A stretch of DNA of 64,000 nucleotides from Trichoplusia ni (Eukaryota; Arthropoda; Insecta; Lepidoptera; Noctuidae), in assembly GCF_003590095.1 (NCBI RefSeq), contig NC_039493.1:2356001-2420000 (forward strand), read 5' to 3'. Within the stretch, counting starts at the first letter, position 1, and every line of letters begins with the position of its first letter. A model generated the notes under the pieces. The model had not been told where the DNA came from. It saw only the letters and a list, made by a program, of their open reading frames with translations, and did not search any database. Shown here piece after piece: positions 27,356-37,582 of the stretch. A program made the translations under genes and the position numbers.

Positions 27356-30275
27356 ATGCCTAGAAAACGGAAACTAGAATCAAAAGAGAGCATCGCTCAA
27401 AAAACGTCACCTGTCGAAGTTGTAATAGAAGATGTTATTTCGCATCCGTTATGTATGCACGGACCAACTCTGTTATTTTCAACAGAAAAAGGTCGCTTCT
27501 ACGCCTGTGCCTCGTGTAGGAACAAGGAATGTACTGTGCATATAGATGAAGAAGACTGGCAGAAAGAGAATGTTAGGAAACGTAACGAGAAGTACTATAG
27601 TTTAATACCTAAAATCGACAAAACGGCGGCATGGAGTAACTATAGTGAGGTTAGTTTTTGTTTTTAACCAAATGTACTTGTAAACGTTGTTTCAAAATAT
27701 AATGAGTGCTTATTAAAACAAGACGGAAGTGGAAGCAAGTTACTGCACACTCAACAATATTCAAACGATCTTAACAAAGCATGAGTTTTGTAAATAAGTC
27801 ATATTATTTTAATTTACAGATAAAATCACGACATTATGCAGATCGTGCTTTCTGCAACACTTGCGAGGAATTGTACGCACTCTCAGAATCGTCGAAAAAA
27901 CATGGAAAAGATCACAGAGTCATCACACCATTGACAGATGAGCAGCTTAGCCGTCCCACCACCTGGTTACCAATGTTGGAGAATGATTCCGTGGAAGCTC
28001 AGTACATGTTCACCAAGAAATCCATAAGCACAGTCTTTGGAATTCTTAAAAACAATAATATCAGGTAATAATCATGTTCCATCCTGTCATAACAATGATA
28101 CTTTGGAACCGCACAACTAGAGCTCATCACTGTAACATTTTGAAAGGGCCTTGAAACCTAAAAGTACTACTACTTGAAATAAAAAGCTTTTGATTTTCCT
28201 CTTTCAATGCTATGCCGAAATTTTTGAACAAGCAACATATTATATGCAAACTGGTATCAGTAATATTCTTATAACATCTAAATCTGTTATTATTACTAAT
28301 TATTAGTACAATGTTGTTCAACTTTAAGAAATTCCCTACTTTAAACTAGCATCACAGAAAACAAATTTTATCAACAACAAAGCAAAAAAAAGGTATATAT
28401 AGAATAATTAAATTTACCATATAACTTATAATTCCAGCAACATTCTCTGTATTGGCACTCCATCCATCCATGAAGAGGCACAGTCCCTGCCTGACTTCAC
28501 ATCCCTTCTCCTGGACTATGATAAGCGCCACCACCTATTCCAGCCGCCAAAACAGTTTGTGTGGTACAACATGTTTAACAATTACATGTTTAATGGAAAT
28601 GAAGATGAGAAAGTGCTCAAGAAATTCTTCAAGAACTCTCGGTATGTATAATTATTTGAACCTTTGTTATATTATTGTACTTATCACTTGATCTATGTTC
28701 ACTAAATCCTTTTTTAATGATATCTTTATTCAAGTGCTAAAACTGTTACTTATTTAGTGATTTGATTAACCAATCATTATGTATCATAAAGATGCGAACA
28801 TTCACTTTTATTCTACTCAATTGTGCACAAGAGAGGGTCAAGGCTTTAACACCAGTGAAGTATTTAATTGATTATTGAGCAAATTAGTTAATGCTTTGTC
28901 ATTTAGTTCAGCAGGCTTATTAAAGGACACATATTTTTTCAGCGATGGTGGCATCTGTATAGTATTGGATCCACCTTTCGGCGGTCGTGTGGAACCACTA
29001 GTACAAACCCTGAAAGAGCTCACAGAGTTATACCGGCAAGTTTTAGACAAGCCAGGCGAAGGCCTGTTACCGGTTCTATGGGCTTTCCCGTACTTCTCAG
29101 AGCCCTATATTACTAATATGGCGCCAGAAATCAAGATGCACGACTATCAGGTAAACTTACTACCCAAATATTTGATTATTCTTAATTTTGAACTTGTAGA
29201 AAACTTTACTTGTGCAAAATGTCGCAGATACTGATGTACCAGTATTCGGTAATTTCCAAGATTCATGCCGAACCCACCATGCGCGATGTGTGAAGGGTTT
29301 GATCCCCGCGTACGCAAGTGTTTTTTGCTATCCACGAAAGCTTGTTCAAGTCTGGTTTTTTTTTTGTGAAACGTTCCGAAATATTATACGCGACACAAGT
29401 ATTCAATTCCATGTAAATCATCTTTGGTTTAAAAAAAAGGTAACGAAATAATTTCACTTTACAGATTGAGTACACAAACCACAAGAAATTCCTGAACAGA
29501 ACGAAAGATGGTAGAAAATTCGCCTCACCGATCCGTTTCTTCACAAACCTGCCGCTCCGTACGATTGACTTATCAAACGATTCCAACTACAAGTTGTGTA
29601 ACAAGTGTAAATTCTATGTGTCTGCTACAAATAATCACTGCTACAAATGTGGCGGGTGTACAAGTAAGAACGGAATGACATACAAACATTGTGATGTTTG
29701 CAAGAGATGCGTGAAGCCGACATTCTTTCATTGCAAAGCTTGCGGGAGATGCGCTCAGGAACGAAATCACCAGTGCGGTGTTGTTGTTGAGAGTCAGGTG
29801 AGGGTGCATTTTATACTGTACTAGTCTAGCTGTTACCTGCAACTTCGTCCGCGTGATTAGGAAATAAGATATTTTTTCGTAATAATAAATAGCCTATGCG
29901 TTAATCCAGGGTGTCAGCTAGCTCCACACCAAATTTCTTTAAAATCGGTTTAGCCATTTTGATGTGAAGAAGTAACAAACACACAAACTTTCGCCTTTAT
30001 AATATTAGTGGGATGGGATAAAAAAATTGATACTTACTGTTACATCCCATTAAGTTTTGATTAGTACATTTTTCTGCCACAACATATGTTAGTATGGCTA
30101 TGTTGAGGTGAAGTTCCCTAGATTATCGAGTTCCACTGCTGGACATAGGCCTAATAACACATTTTGTTTTATCTTTCAGTCTTGTTTCAACTGCAAACAA
30201 ACTGGGCACAAGAAAACAGCCTGCCCCCAGCTACAGGGAAGGAATAACAATAAAAAGAAACGAAAAAGTGCATAA
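27356..30275 (+). CDS. ZCCHC4: 28S rRNA N6-adenosine methyltransferase ZCCHC4
   Basis: Six exons join to 459 residues: 27356-27649, 27820-28064, 28438-28641, 28943-29150, 29465-29797 and 30180-30275. The first ATG (residues MPRKRK) is taken as the start; upstream there is only a TTG in frame. Family knowledge: ZCCHC4 methylates one adenosine of 28S rRNA in the nucleolus. In order, the sequence shows a GRF-type zinc finger (Cys33, His35, Cys51, Cys59), the methyltransferase core with the SAM-pocket strand LCIGTPSIHE and the catalytic DPPF at about 257-260. A cysteine-rich zinc region follows at about 362-422, then a C-terminal zinc knuckle Cys430-X2-Cys-X4-His-X4-Cys443 and a lysine-rich tail that may direct it to the nucleolus. 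Human ZCCHC4 is 513 residues. All key residues are present. Confidence 0.95.
29225..29415 (+). repeat. tRNA-derived SINE, family D, copy 1 (ZCCHC4 intron)
   Basis: Contains ACCCACCATGCGCGATGTG, then a box-B-like GGGTTTGATCCCCGCG, then a body ending in CGCGACACAAG. The same order occurs at 38915-39110. It lies within the fourth ZCCHC4 intron. Confidence 0.6.
29822..30012 (+). repeat. Lepidopteran interspersed repeat, family B, copy 2
   Basis: Starts CTAGCTGTTACCTGCAACTT and runs through AGCCTATGCGTTAATCCAGG to CCTTTATAATATTAGTGGGA. This is the usual order of this abundant family. It fills much of the last ZCCHC4 intron. Confidence 0.7.
30125..30155 (-). repeat. LINE 3'-end-like fragment, inverted
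   Basis: On the minus strand it reads AGGCCTATGTCCAGCAGTGG, the same terminal block as at 22960 and 58755. Only about 30 bp remain. Confidence 0.5.
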
Positions 30276-30298
30276 TTGATAATCATTATATTATTTAC

Positions 30299-30304
30299 AA
30301 TAAA
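30299..30304 (+). terminator. Poly(A) signal of ZCCHC4
   Basis: AATAAA 24 bp past the ZCCHC4 stop codon, giving a very short 3' UTR. Confidence 0.7.
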
Positions 30305-30773
30305 GCATTTAAAACACTAGCTTGTGTCATTCATATACATATTTGTCAAATCAACATGATTGAGTCTATAATCAAATTAAGTCTATACAAACAATTGTAA
30401 ATAAATCAAAAATGTTAAATGGTAACCGCGATTGTTTTTATCAGATGGCACTGTAACAAAAGAAAGGTTTTGTTTTTATAATATCGCATAACGCATTTTA
30501 CGTGTATTCATAAAAGTTCAATAAAAAAAAACAGTATGTGTCGTGTTATGTGCAATCTATGGCAATTTTAAGAAGTACATATTGTAGAAGCGACACAAAG
30601 TACTTTTAACACTTATAAGTTGTTAAAAGTTATATTAAACGAAATTCGCAGTTATAAAGTAATGTTTATGCGTGTGATAACTTACCTCTTAATTCATCCG
30701 TATTTTAGTCAACTAGAACATGAGCATATGATATACAGTACAATGAAATGCAATTAACGTAATTTTAATAACC
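30305..30773. other. Gap between the convergent genes ZCCHC4 and LIN37
   Basis: AT-rich sequence without coding potential. A minus-strand ATTAAA at 30764-30769 is the nearest candidate poly(A) signal for LIN37. If used, the GC-rich foldback element beside it would lie in the LIN37 3' UTR. Confidence 0.4.
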
Positions 30774-31003
30774 TGCGCAGATGACGGATTTTTCTCCGCG
30801 GGGAGTAAAAGTATGCTCCGCGAATAAAAAGTTCGCCGCGGATTTACCGCGAACTCAACGCACACGGCGTGCAATCATTTGTTCGAGCGCACAACGCGGA
30901 CTAAAGGCCCGTGTGCGTTGCTTCGCCTAGTCACAAGAGTGCTATTGCTTTCGAGGGGCTCTTGCGTACTTTTGTCCGCGGACAAAAATCCCTCGTCTGC
31001 GCA
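30774..31003. mobile_element. GC-rich foldback element (MITE-like)
   Basis: The ends are inverted copies: TGCGCAGATGACGGATTTTT at the left, and on the opposite strand at the right TGCGCAGACGAGGGATTTTT. Both are followed by a CCGCGG block and an AAAAGTA block. Deeper inside, CAACGCACACGG and CCGTGTGCGTTG also face each other, so nearly the whole 230 bp can fold back. ACC occurs just before the left end and one base after the right end, a possible 3-bp target duplication. There is no coding sequence. Its base composition contrasts sharply with the AT-rich surroundings. The superfamily is not determined. Confidence 0.7.
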
Positions 31004-31048
31004 TACCCTAAAGATGAGATGATTTCAATGGATTACCAACAGCTTAGC

Positions 31049-33516
31049 TCATACATACTTGACATTGATTTTGTTTAGGATCTGTTGTGTGGCATCGTAT
31101 TGCGCCTCTACCTTCGCCGCCTGATATAGCCAGGCTTGTCGCACATTCTGCCACCGCGCCGAGTGGGATGCTAGCAGCTGCTCGCGGCTCGGGGGTGGCG
31201 CCTCTCGCTAAGTGATGTAACAATTTTTGCAAGTTATGGAGTTTTAATGTTCTGGGCTACTGATTAATTTCTCGATGCTTCGAAAGTGACTGCTATTTGG
31301 GATCCTACTACAACTTTTTGAAATCTACAAATGATCTAAGTCTATATCACAATCATACTTTGTCTGACGAGAGTTATGTTCGGAAGTCACGACTACTTTT
31401 CCATTAACTATAATAAACTTAATTGTATTTAAATTTGCCTATAGATGGACAAATCAGACTTACATAATTCAGGTTGATATTATTTTTGCTGGCCTTCAGC
31501 TGTTCTGGTAACAGCGGTGGTATCTTCGATACAGAAGAGCCCTCAGGCACTGGCAGTTCCACGCTGTCCAAGCAAACCAGCGGCGGTGCTTGCTTTTTAC
31601 TGCAAAGAAAAATAAAAAAATAAATAATGAAATAAAAAATGGTTCTGCGGCACCACGGCAATAATGGTGATGATATAGTTCTCACGTAGGGCATGGATTT
31701 ACGTGTACTCTAAATCTGAAGACAAGGATTGATATTATATAACACTCATATATAGTCCGCGGGCCTGCTCGCTATAAATCGAAAATGATCCCTCGTTAAC
31801 ATAAAATACGGACAAAGTCTTCGTCCCACTGTTCAGTAAGTTACATAAGTTTTTGCGTGAAAGACTAACAACAAGTAAAAACATTTATCCATCCTTACTT
31901 CGCTTTTATGTTATTAGTTTCATTATTAAAACAATACTTGAACTCTTACCCAAACTCGCGATAATTGGCTCTAGGTTGGTTAGCAATCCAAGCCCTACAG
32001 ATGGGATACAGTGGCGTATCCTCCTTAAACTGCGAGAGGTCCACGCTCCGGTCGAACAGCTTCAACACGTAGGACTGACGGTTTGGAGACCACTTCCTCC
32101 TGTATGATTTGTCTTCATCTTCTGATTTTGGTTCATGGCTGGAAAGTAGGGAAAAAAGAAATCAGATTGTGATTGTAATAATATTTTTTATTGATCTTGA
32201 ATCAATATTTACTAAGTGTTTTTTTGCCACTATGTATAAATGTCTTTTAATATACTTAGTAACAATTGCATTTTAATGTCCAATTACTCTTGGACATTAA
32301 AATTATCTGAGGTAAAAATTGTTATTTAACTAGTTTATTCCTAATTAGCTAATACAATGGTTGTGGCTCTCTCAGAAGGTAAATTACTACACAGTAACAT
32401 ACTTTCTTATACTGTAGGATATGGCCAATTATGCAGGTAAGAATCAGAATAAAGTAAAAATTAAGATATTTTGACAAGTATTTTTTTAGACAAAAAGACT
32501 TAAAAAACACTGCACAACTTTTAATCAAGTTATAGTACTACAATACAAAAAGTAAAAAGCGCAGTGAATAGGAGGTCATAGCCCTCAGCACTAAAGGTAA
32601 GGATTCAATTAGGAGGCCAATTTAAGTATAGATAGTAAGTAAATTAATAATAATACATGCAATACCTTTCTCTCTTCTCTGTGTTGTTATCAGAGGAAGC
32701 ATCAGAGTCATCTGCTGCTGGTTCTAGGACATCCATGAGGGCCCCCTTGAGTCTCCCCCGAGCTGTGGCCACTTCTGAAACATTAATAAGTACCAAAATA
32801 TTTTACTCTGCAATAATAAGTTGGCTTACAACACATTGTTCTCATATTTATATATTATTATGTTGGTAAGAGATCCTGTTGTAAACTAGTTTGTTACTTA
32901 ATTATGCACACAATTAAGAACAAAAGTCTATTCCAGGGCACAATATTATTTCACCTGATGCAAAGTCACCACTGTACTAAATAGGTTTATGATTTGTAAA
33001 TATAGAGAGATAATAAAAGTTTACTAACTTGAACATAGTTTATTATCTAACTCTTGAATTTAGAAGTTGAGTAAAATCTATAAAGTTGGTTGCCATGCAA
33101 GTTTGGGTAACAAAGGAGTTTATTGATTTTTAAGCTTTTAAATTTCCTTTGGACGTTCCTTTGTTGTTTGGCCTCGGGTATCACATTATTCTAACATTAC
33201 GAAAGTGTGATATAAGACCCGAATATAACTTCCTTACGTGGCTACTTTCGATACACAAAGACCTTGTTTTATTGGAAAAATATTGATTTTTATAAAGAAA
33301 ATGTAAGTTGATATATAGCTCACTTATTCTTGTTTTACTTTCTTAAAACATAACTCGTGAACTATTAAATCACACTCATTTTAAATTATTTATTATTCAA
33401 TAGTGAATAAATAGAAAGTATTTGTTCATTTTACCTCTAGCATCATTGCTTTCCCGAGTTAGGTTTGATTTTGATCTATTTTTTAATGGAGTGAATAATC
33501 TTCTTCGTTTAGGCAT
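31049..33516 (-). CDS. LIN37: LIN37, subunit of the MuvB/dREAM complex
   Basis: Five exons join in frame to 224 residues: 33435-33516, 32666-32774, 31950-32138, 31464-31599 and 31049-31207. The diagnostic block lies in the third exon: a basic RRKWSP start, then SYVLKLFDRSVDLSQF and TPLYPICRAW, the conserved LIN37 region that binds the LIN9-LIN52 part of MuvB. The first exon is rich in lysine and arginine and the second is acidic with serines. The C-terminal exon has a helical stretch with Trp and Arg (SARWQNVRQAWLYQ), matching the helical end of LIN37. Family knowledge: MuvB with E2F/RB or Myb controls cell-cycle genes on chromatin. Human LIN37 is 246 residues. It shares a promoter region with PYM on the other strand. 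Confidence 0.92.
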
Positions 33517-33967
33517 TGCGTATTAGTGTAATTAAATTGGTAATCAAAACAAAAACAACTCAATTGACTGAATTCGAATTTGTTTGCCTCACTGTCACTG
33601 GTCACTCGCTCGGGTCACTCTCACTCGCTCGTAAATTATGAATAAACTGTAGTGATGTTTAAAATATAACTAAATACCGGTTTTTTCTACAAAACAATCT
33701 ACAATAATTGAATGGCAATACTAGACCGTTGCCGCATCTCTCTTTCAGTCTATGGCTGCAAAATCCAGTTTTCATTTGTCTTATTACCACTTAAAAGACT
33801 CGACATTCAAGACGGTATATTTTTTAAGAAAAAATAGAGTCTTCTTTGTGTCAATTTGTCAAAATAGTTTGATATGTATGAAAATAGCAAGACGAGAATT
33901 TCGCAAGGCACCAGATTGTAGTGTTTTTAATTAACATAAACTCGTCATTGGGAATCAATGATTTATA
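33517..33967. promoter_or_regulatory. Head-to-head promoter region of LIN37 and PYM
   Basis: 451 bp separate the two start codons. The LIN37-proximal part contains repeated CACTCGCTCG and TCACTC words (about 33600-33635), which look like a run of initiator- or GAGA-like sites. No other element is clear. Confidence 0.5.
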
Positions 33968-35697
33968 ATGGCTACAACTGCGTATGAGCTTGATGCTGAA
34001 GGTAAGCATCGCCATTGTTTTTATTGTGACCACGGCGTTTGTTTATTTAATTAGAAATTTTACTTCATTTTTGTGCGTGATAATATTTGTCAGATGTCTT
34101 GACTTTCCATATTTTCTGGCTGTCGTAAAATAGCTGCTGACCAAGTGAAAGTGGGATTTAAGAAGTTTCTAAGTGATAAATTGTAAAATTTCGTTTCAAT
34201 TAAAAAATTCTTGTTTGCTTATTAGTGACATTGAGTGGCTGCAAGACTCGCTGGTGTGTGTCCATACCTCTTATTCTGAGTAATAGTGAAGCGATCAGCC
34301 GTGACATAATAAGTTGTAGAAAAACTAACCCTCTTGAGTTCACTGACCTTATTGCCTTACTGAAGTAGCATTGGGTTTTCCAGGGTGTAAATTCATCCCT
34401 GCAACGCAACGTCCCGACGGCACCTGGCGCAAGCCGCGGAGAGTCAAGGATGGGTATGTCCCCCAGGAAGAGGTTCCGCTGTATGAGAGTAAGGGGAAAC
34501 AGTTCAAAGCCCGGCAGAGCACAGGGCTGCCTGTAGGTCTGACCCCAGAAATCGTAGCTGAAGCACAGAAGAAGAAGAACCACGGTGCCATACAGCCCAT
34601 CCCTGGCATGCTTATTAATGTGGACAAGAAGAAGAAGAAAAAGAAGTCTGGTGAGTTGATTTTTTTTTTACTTTTGAGTATAAAAAGTCCAAGTTTGTCA
34701 CCTGTATTGAAAAAAACATGGTGTTAAATTAAGTCTAAAATCAATAAAATTCACTTTATTTAAAAAAAAAAACACATGTATAATGTATACATTTTTTGTT
34801 TTTCTAAAAATAATTTATGTAATTTCAATGTATTTCTACATATATTAACACCAGCACTTAATGTACCAATGTTTAAAAAATAAATATTCTCTTGATTCTT
34901 AAAATATACTTATATCATGAACAAATATCTACAGAGTATGTAAATGAAATTAGTGTAATTATTCAAATACTTCAGGCAATTCATTATTATATTCCAATAA
35001 AAAATATATTAACTTTTACTTTTATAAAATTAAAAAGTTATGAATTCATGTTGTTAAAACAAATCATATCTGTAATAACTAAATAATCACTAGCCCAGTA
35101 TAATTAAATATTGTGATCATTATAATTCTGAGACTGTACATTTATGTAACTTATGCCTTGAATTATAATTAATGCACTTTCATTTTTACTAAGTTGAAGA
35201 AAGTTATAACACTAATGAGGTACTTTTGTTTTGTTGTTTGATAATTAAAATTGTTTTAAAGAATCTTTTATGTAATATCTTTTTCCATTGCAATTCTCAG
35301 GTTATGCATGGAACTATAATGTATTGAGATAGTGGCATTAAGAACATCCTATTTGGAATCATAATTTGTATAATAATTCATACATTTAATTAGATAAGTA
35401 CTATCTTTCAAACTCATAGTCTTTTCAGGAGCTGATGATGCAGCTGAAAAACTTGCCAAATGTGAGATAACAGAACCAAATTTCACAAGCCCACCTCCAG
35501 TGACCCCTAGCAATGCAGCCACAGACCCTGCCAAACGCCTTAAGAATTTAAGAAAGAAACTCAGAGACATTGAAACCCTTGAGGAGAAGATAAAGTGTGG
35601 CACCCTCAAAAATCCTGACAAGGACCAAAAAGAAAAGATGTCCAAGAAAAATGACATTCTTAACGAAATTGAACTTTTAGAGAAGAGTAGTGAATAA
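33968..35697 (+). CDS. Pym: PYM, exon-junction-complex recycling factor (partner of Y14 and Mago)
   Basis: Three exons join to 189 residues: 33968-34001, 34384-34650 and 35429-35697. Family knowledge: PYM binds the ribosome and the Mago-Y14 dimer and strips exon-junction complexes from mRNA. The N-terminal Mago-Y14 binding part is unmistakable: KFIPATQRPDGTWRKPRRVK followed by GYVPQEEVPLYE. A lysine run closes the second exon. The third exon holds a coiled-coil-like segment with alternating lysine and leucine (RLKNLRKKLRDIETLEEKI) that corresponds to the C-terminal helix of PYM. The length is close to that of its homologues. The first exon holds only 34 coding bases. The second intron is about 780 bp of AT-rich sequence. 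Confidence 0.95.
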
Positions 35698-36444
35698 GTT
35701 ATACCAAATTGAATTTAACCTTTTAAAAGAAACTATGGAATCATGTCTATGGTTTGCATGAATGAATGTGTTCTCTGTGTGAGTGCAAATTGATGAAAAT
35801 TTCTTTTTTTAATATAAATTATTTACAAAATAATTTAACTGTATTTGTTTATAGCCTTTATCCTCTTAGATCAGTATCTGACTTCTGATTATGGTACACA
35901 ATTAAAGATTTCATCCAAATCATTATGTAAAAATTTGATTACCTATCACAGCATTTAAATCCTAGTTTAGATTAAAAAGAAAAACAGGATATAAAGGAAC
36001 ACAACTTATCACATTATAAAAGAAATATTTAATAATATCTAGAAAGTTAACAAATAGAAAGGAAGAAAATGATCTAAACACATAAGCATAATATTTTGGT
36101 CATATAAATAGATATCACATAACATTATAAGGAATATGTTTTCAGATCTGAAAATACCATAAAGTATTGGATTCTTGAAAATGATTTTCAATAGATTATT
36201 GGAAGGTCAAATGTATTACTATTATACATTGTAGTACAAAATGTTATCTGAAAACAGACTTACATTTATACAAAAAATATCCTTATAGCTAAAGTTACTA
36301 GTTACTTATTTTACATATTTAGGATTGATTACAGTGCAAAAATATGTTTTTTTCTTGTCAGACATAATTATACAGAATATTAATTATAATCATAGCCGAA
36401 ATGTGTTCATGCTACTTTTGTTTGAACAGCCGCGTTTCCATTGT
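35698..36444. other. Gap between the convergent genes PYM and SMIM30
   Basis: AT-rich sequence without coding potential. ATTAAA at 35901-35906 is a possible poly(A) signal for PYM. Nothing else is seen. Confidence 0.45.
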
Positions 36445-36450
36445 TTTATT
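36445..36450 (-). terminator. Candidate poly(A) signal of the SMIM30-like gene
   Basis: AATAAA on the minus strand, about 33 bp past a splice acceptor (TTTCCAG, intron side ending at 36484) that could begin a non-coding last exon of the SMIM30-like gene. Confidence 0.45.
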
Positions 36451-36483
36451 TTATCTTGTCTTTTGATATCCATGCTCCACACC

Positions 36484-36685
36484 CTGGAAAGCAAACATAA
36501 TATATTGAAAAATTGGTTAATGAGCTCGAATAATAGATGGATTAGACAACTTAATGAGGCACTCTAACAAATGTTTATCGCGCTCACAAGGACGCAATAA
36601 CCAGTTTCTAAATTATGATGATTTCACAATTTGAAACTCGTTCGAACAGACGTATAAAATAAAACGCAATAAATGATAGACTCAC
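36484..36685 (-). other. Predicted intron in the 3' UTR of the SMIM30-like gene
   Basis: On the minus strand a strong donor (CGG/GTGAGT at 36686/36685) lies 16 bp after the stop codon. An acceptor TTTCCAG/GGTG lies about 200 bp further on, followed by AATAAA. The junction is less than 50 bases past the stop, so it should not trigger nonsense-mediated decay. This comes from splice consensus only. Confidence 0.45.
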
Positions 36686-36701
36686 CCGACATCAGAACAT
36701 T

Positions 36702-36884
36702 TTAAATAAATTCATTTCTTGCTTGCTGTCTTGCGTATTTGCCCAAACATGCAAGGATTCCTATACCAGCAATACCAAGTCCTATAACTGTTGCTAAAAA
36801 GTCGCCGAAATCGTATCCTTGCGACGCTTCCACCCTAGTTACACTCAGCAACGTAAAGAGGAAAACACACAATTTGAAATACAT
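36702..36884 (-). CDS. SMIM30: SMIM30-like membrane micropeptide
   Basis: A single coding exon encodes 60 residues. Residues 1-20 form a signal-peptide-like hydrophobic start ending V-E-A. A short polar stretch follows, then one membrane segment at about 29-47 and a basic tail. The stretch GIGILACLGKYARQQ corresponds to the strongest block of vertebrate SMIM30, where a cysteine-leucine-glycine and tyrosine-alanine-arginine pattern closes the membrane helix. Vertebrate SMIM30 is of the same size (59 residues) and layout. It is an endomembrane/ER micropeptide reported to act in signalling in human cells; its role in insects is not known to me. The gene starts head-to-head with DDX42. Conservation of order, length and motif argues that this is a real gene rather than chance. 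Confidence 0.8.
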   Translation of the reverse strand: MYFKLCVFLFTLLSVTRVEASQGYDFGDFLATVIGLGIAGIGILACLGKYARQQARNEFI

Positions 36885-37582
36885 TTTTAAAGTTTTCTAT
36901 TAGTTTCGTAGTAATAGGAGGTAATGACTATTGTGTTGTATTTTTTATTGTCACGTCATGTCAGTCAGAGTCGGATTTCAATTGTCACGTGGGTTGTCAC
37001 AACAAATCAAAAATAGGGAGAAGCAAACGAATAAAAACACATCGCCTAAATTTTTGCTGCCTGGCAGGGTACAAAATGATCAATCAAAATGATTATTAAA
37101 AATTTGCGTAAATATGTAAATATTGTGAGTTGAGAGAATTCATTGTATTCTAATCTATTGGAAGTTCATCAACTAATATTTAAATTAGGCTAAAATTACT
37201 AAGACAAACAAAAAATTTAATATTTTTTGCTAATAGTATGAAGTAAAACGAAATGGAGAATGATAATAAGTATGATCCACGGCACTATCAACTTGGGAAA
37301 AGAAATAATATTTTTAGGTCTAGTAACATAGAACAATTAATGTCAATACAATTGTCACCGTCGTTTTCTTGTTGAAGAGTGTAATTTATTGTTTTTATTA
37401 ACAAATTACTGAATAAATACTTCACCAAATAATATGAGCATTAGCAGCGCGTGACATCTATCAATATACTAATATTTACGACGATCTGTTGTAAATATTG
37501 ATTACTAACCTTATAATTGTAATGAAAATAGATTCCCTGCGGGGTGTTTATATTGTTATTTAAGGGTCTTTAGATACTCAAA
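36885..37582. promoter_or_regulatory. Head-to-head promoter region of SMIM30-like gene and DDX42
   Basis: 698 bp lie between opposite start codons. CACGTG is present at 36985-36990 and the rest is AT-rich. No TATA box is placed with confidence. Confidence 0.45.

Noticed and set aside
34200..34627. Two overlapping frames (127 and 92 residues) antisense to PYM exon 2
   Set aside because: Shadows of the PYM coding strand; the sense frame matches a known family over its whole length.
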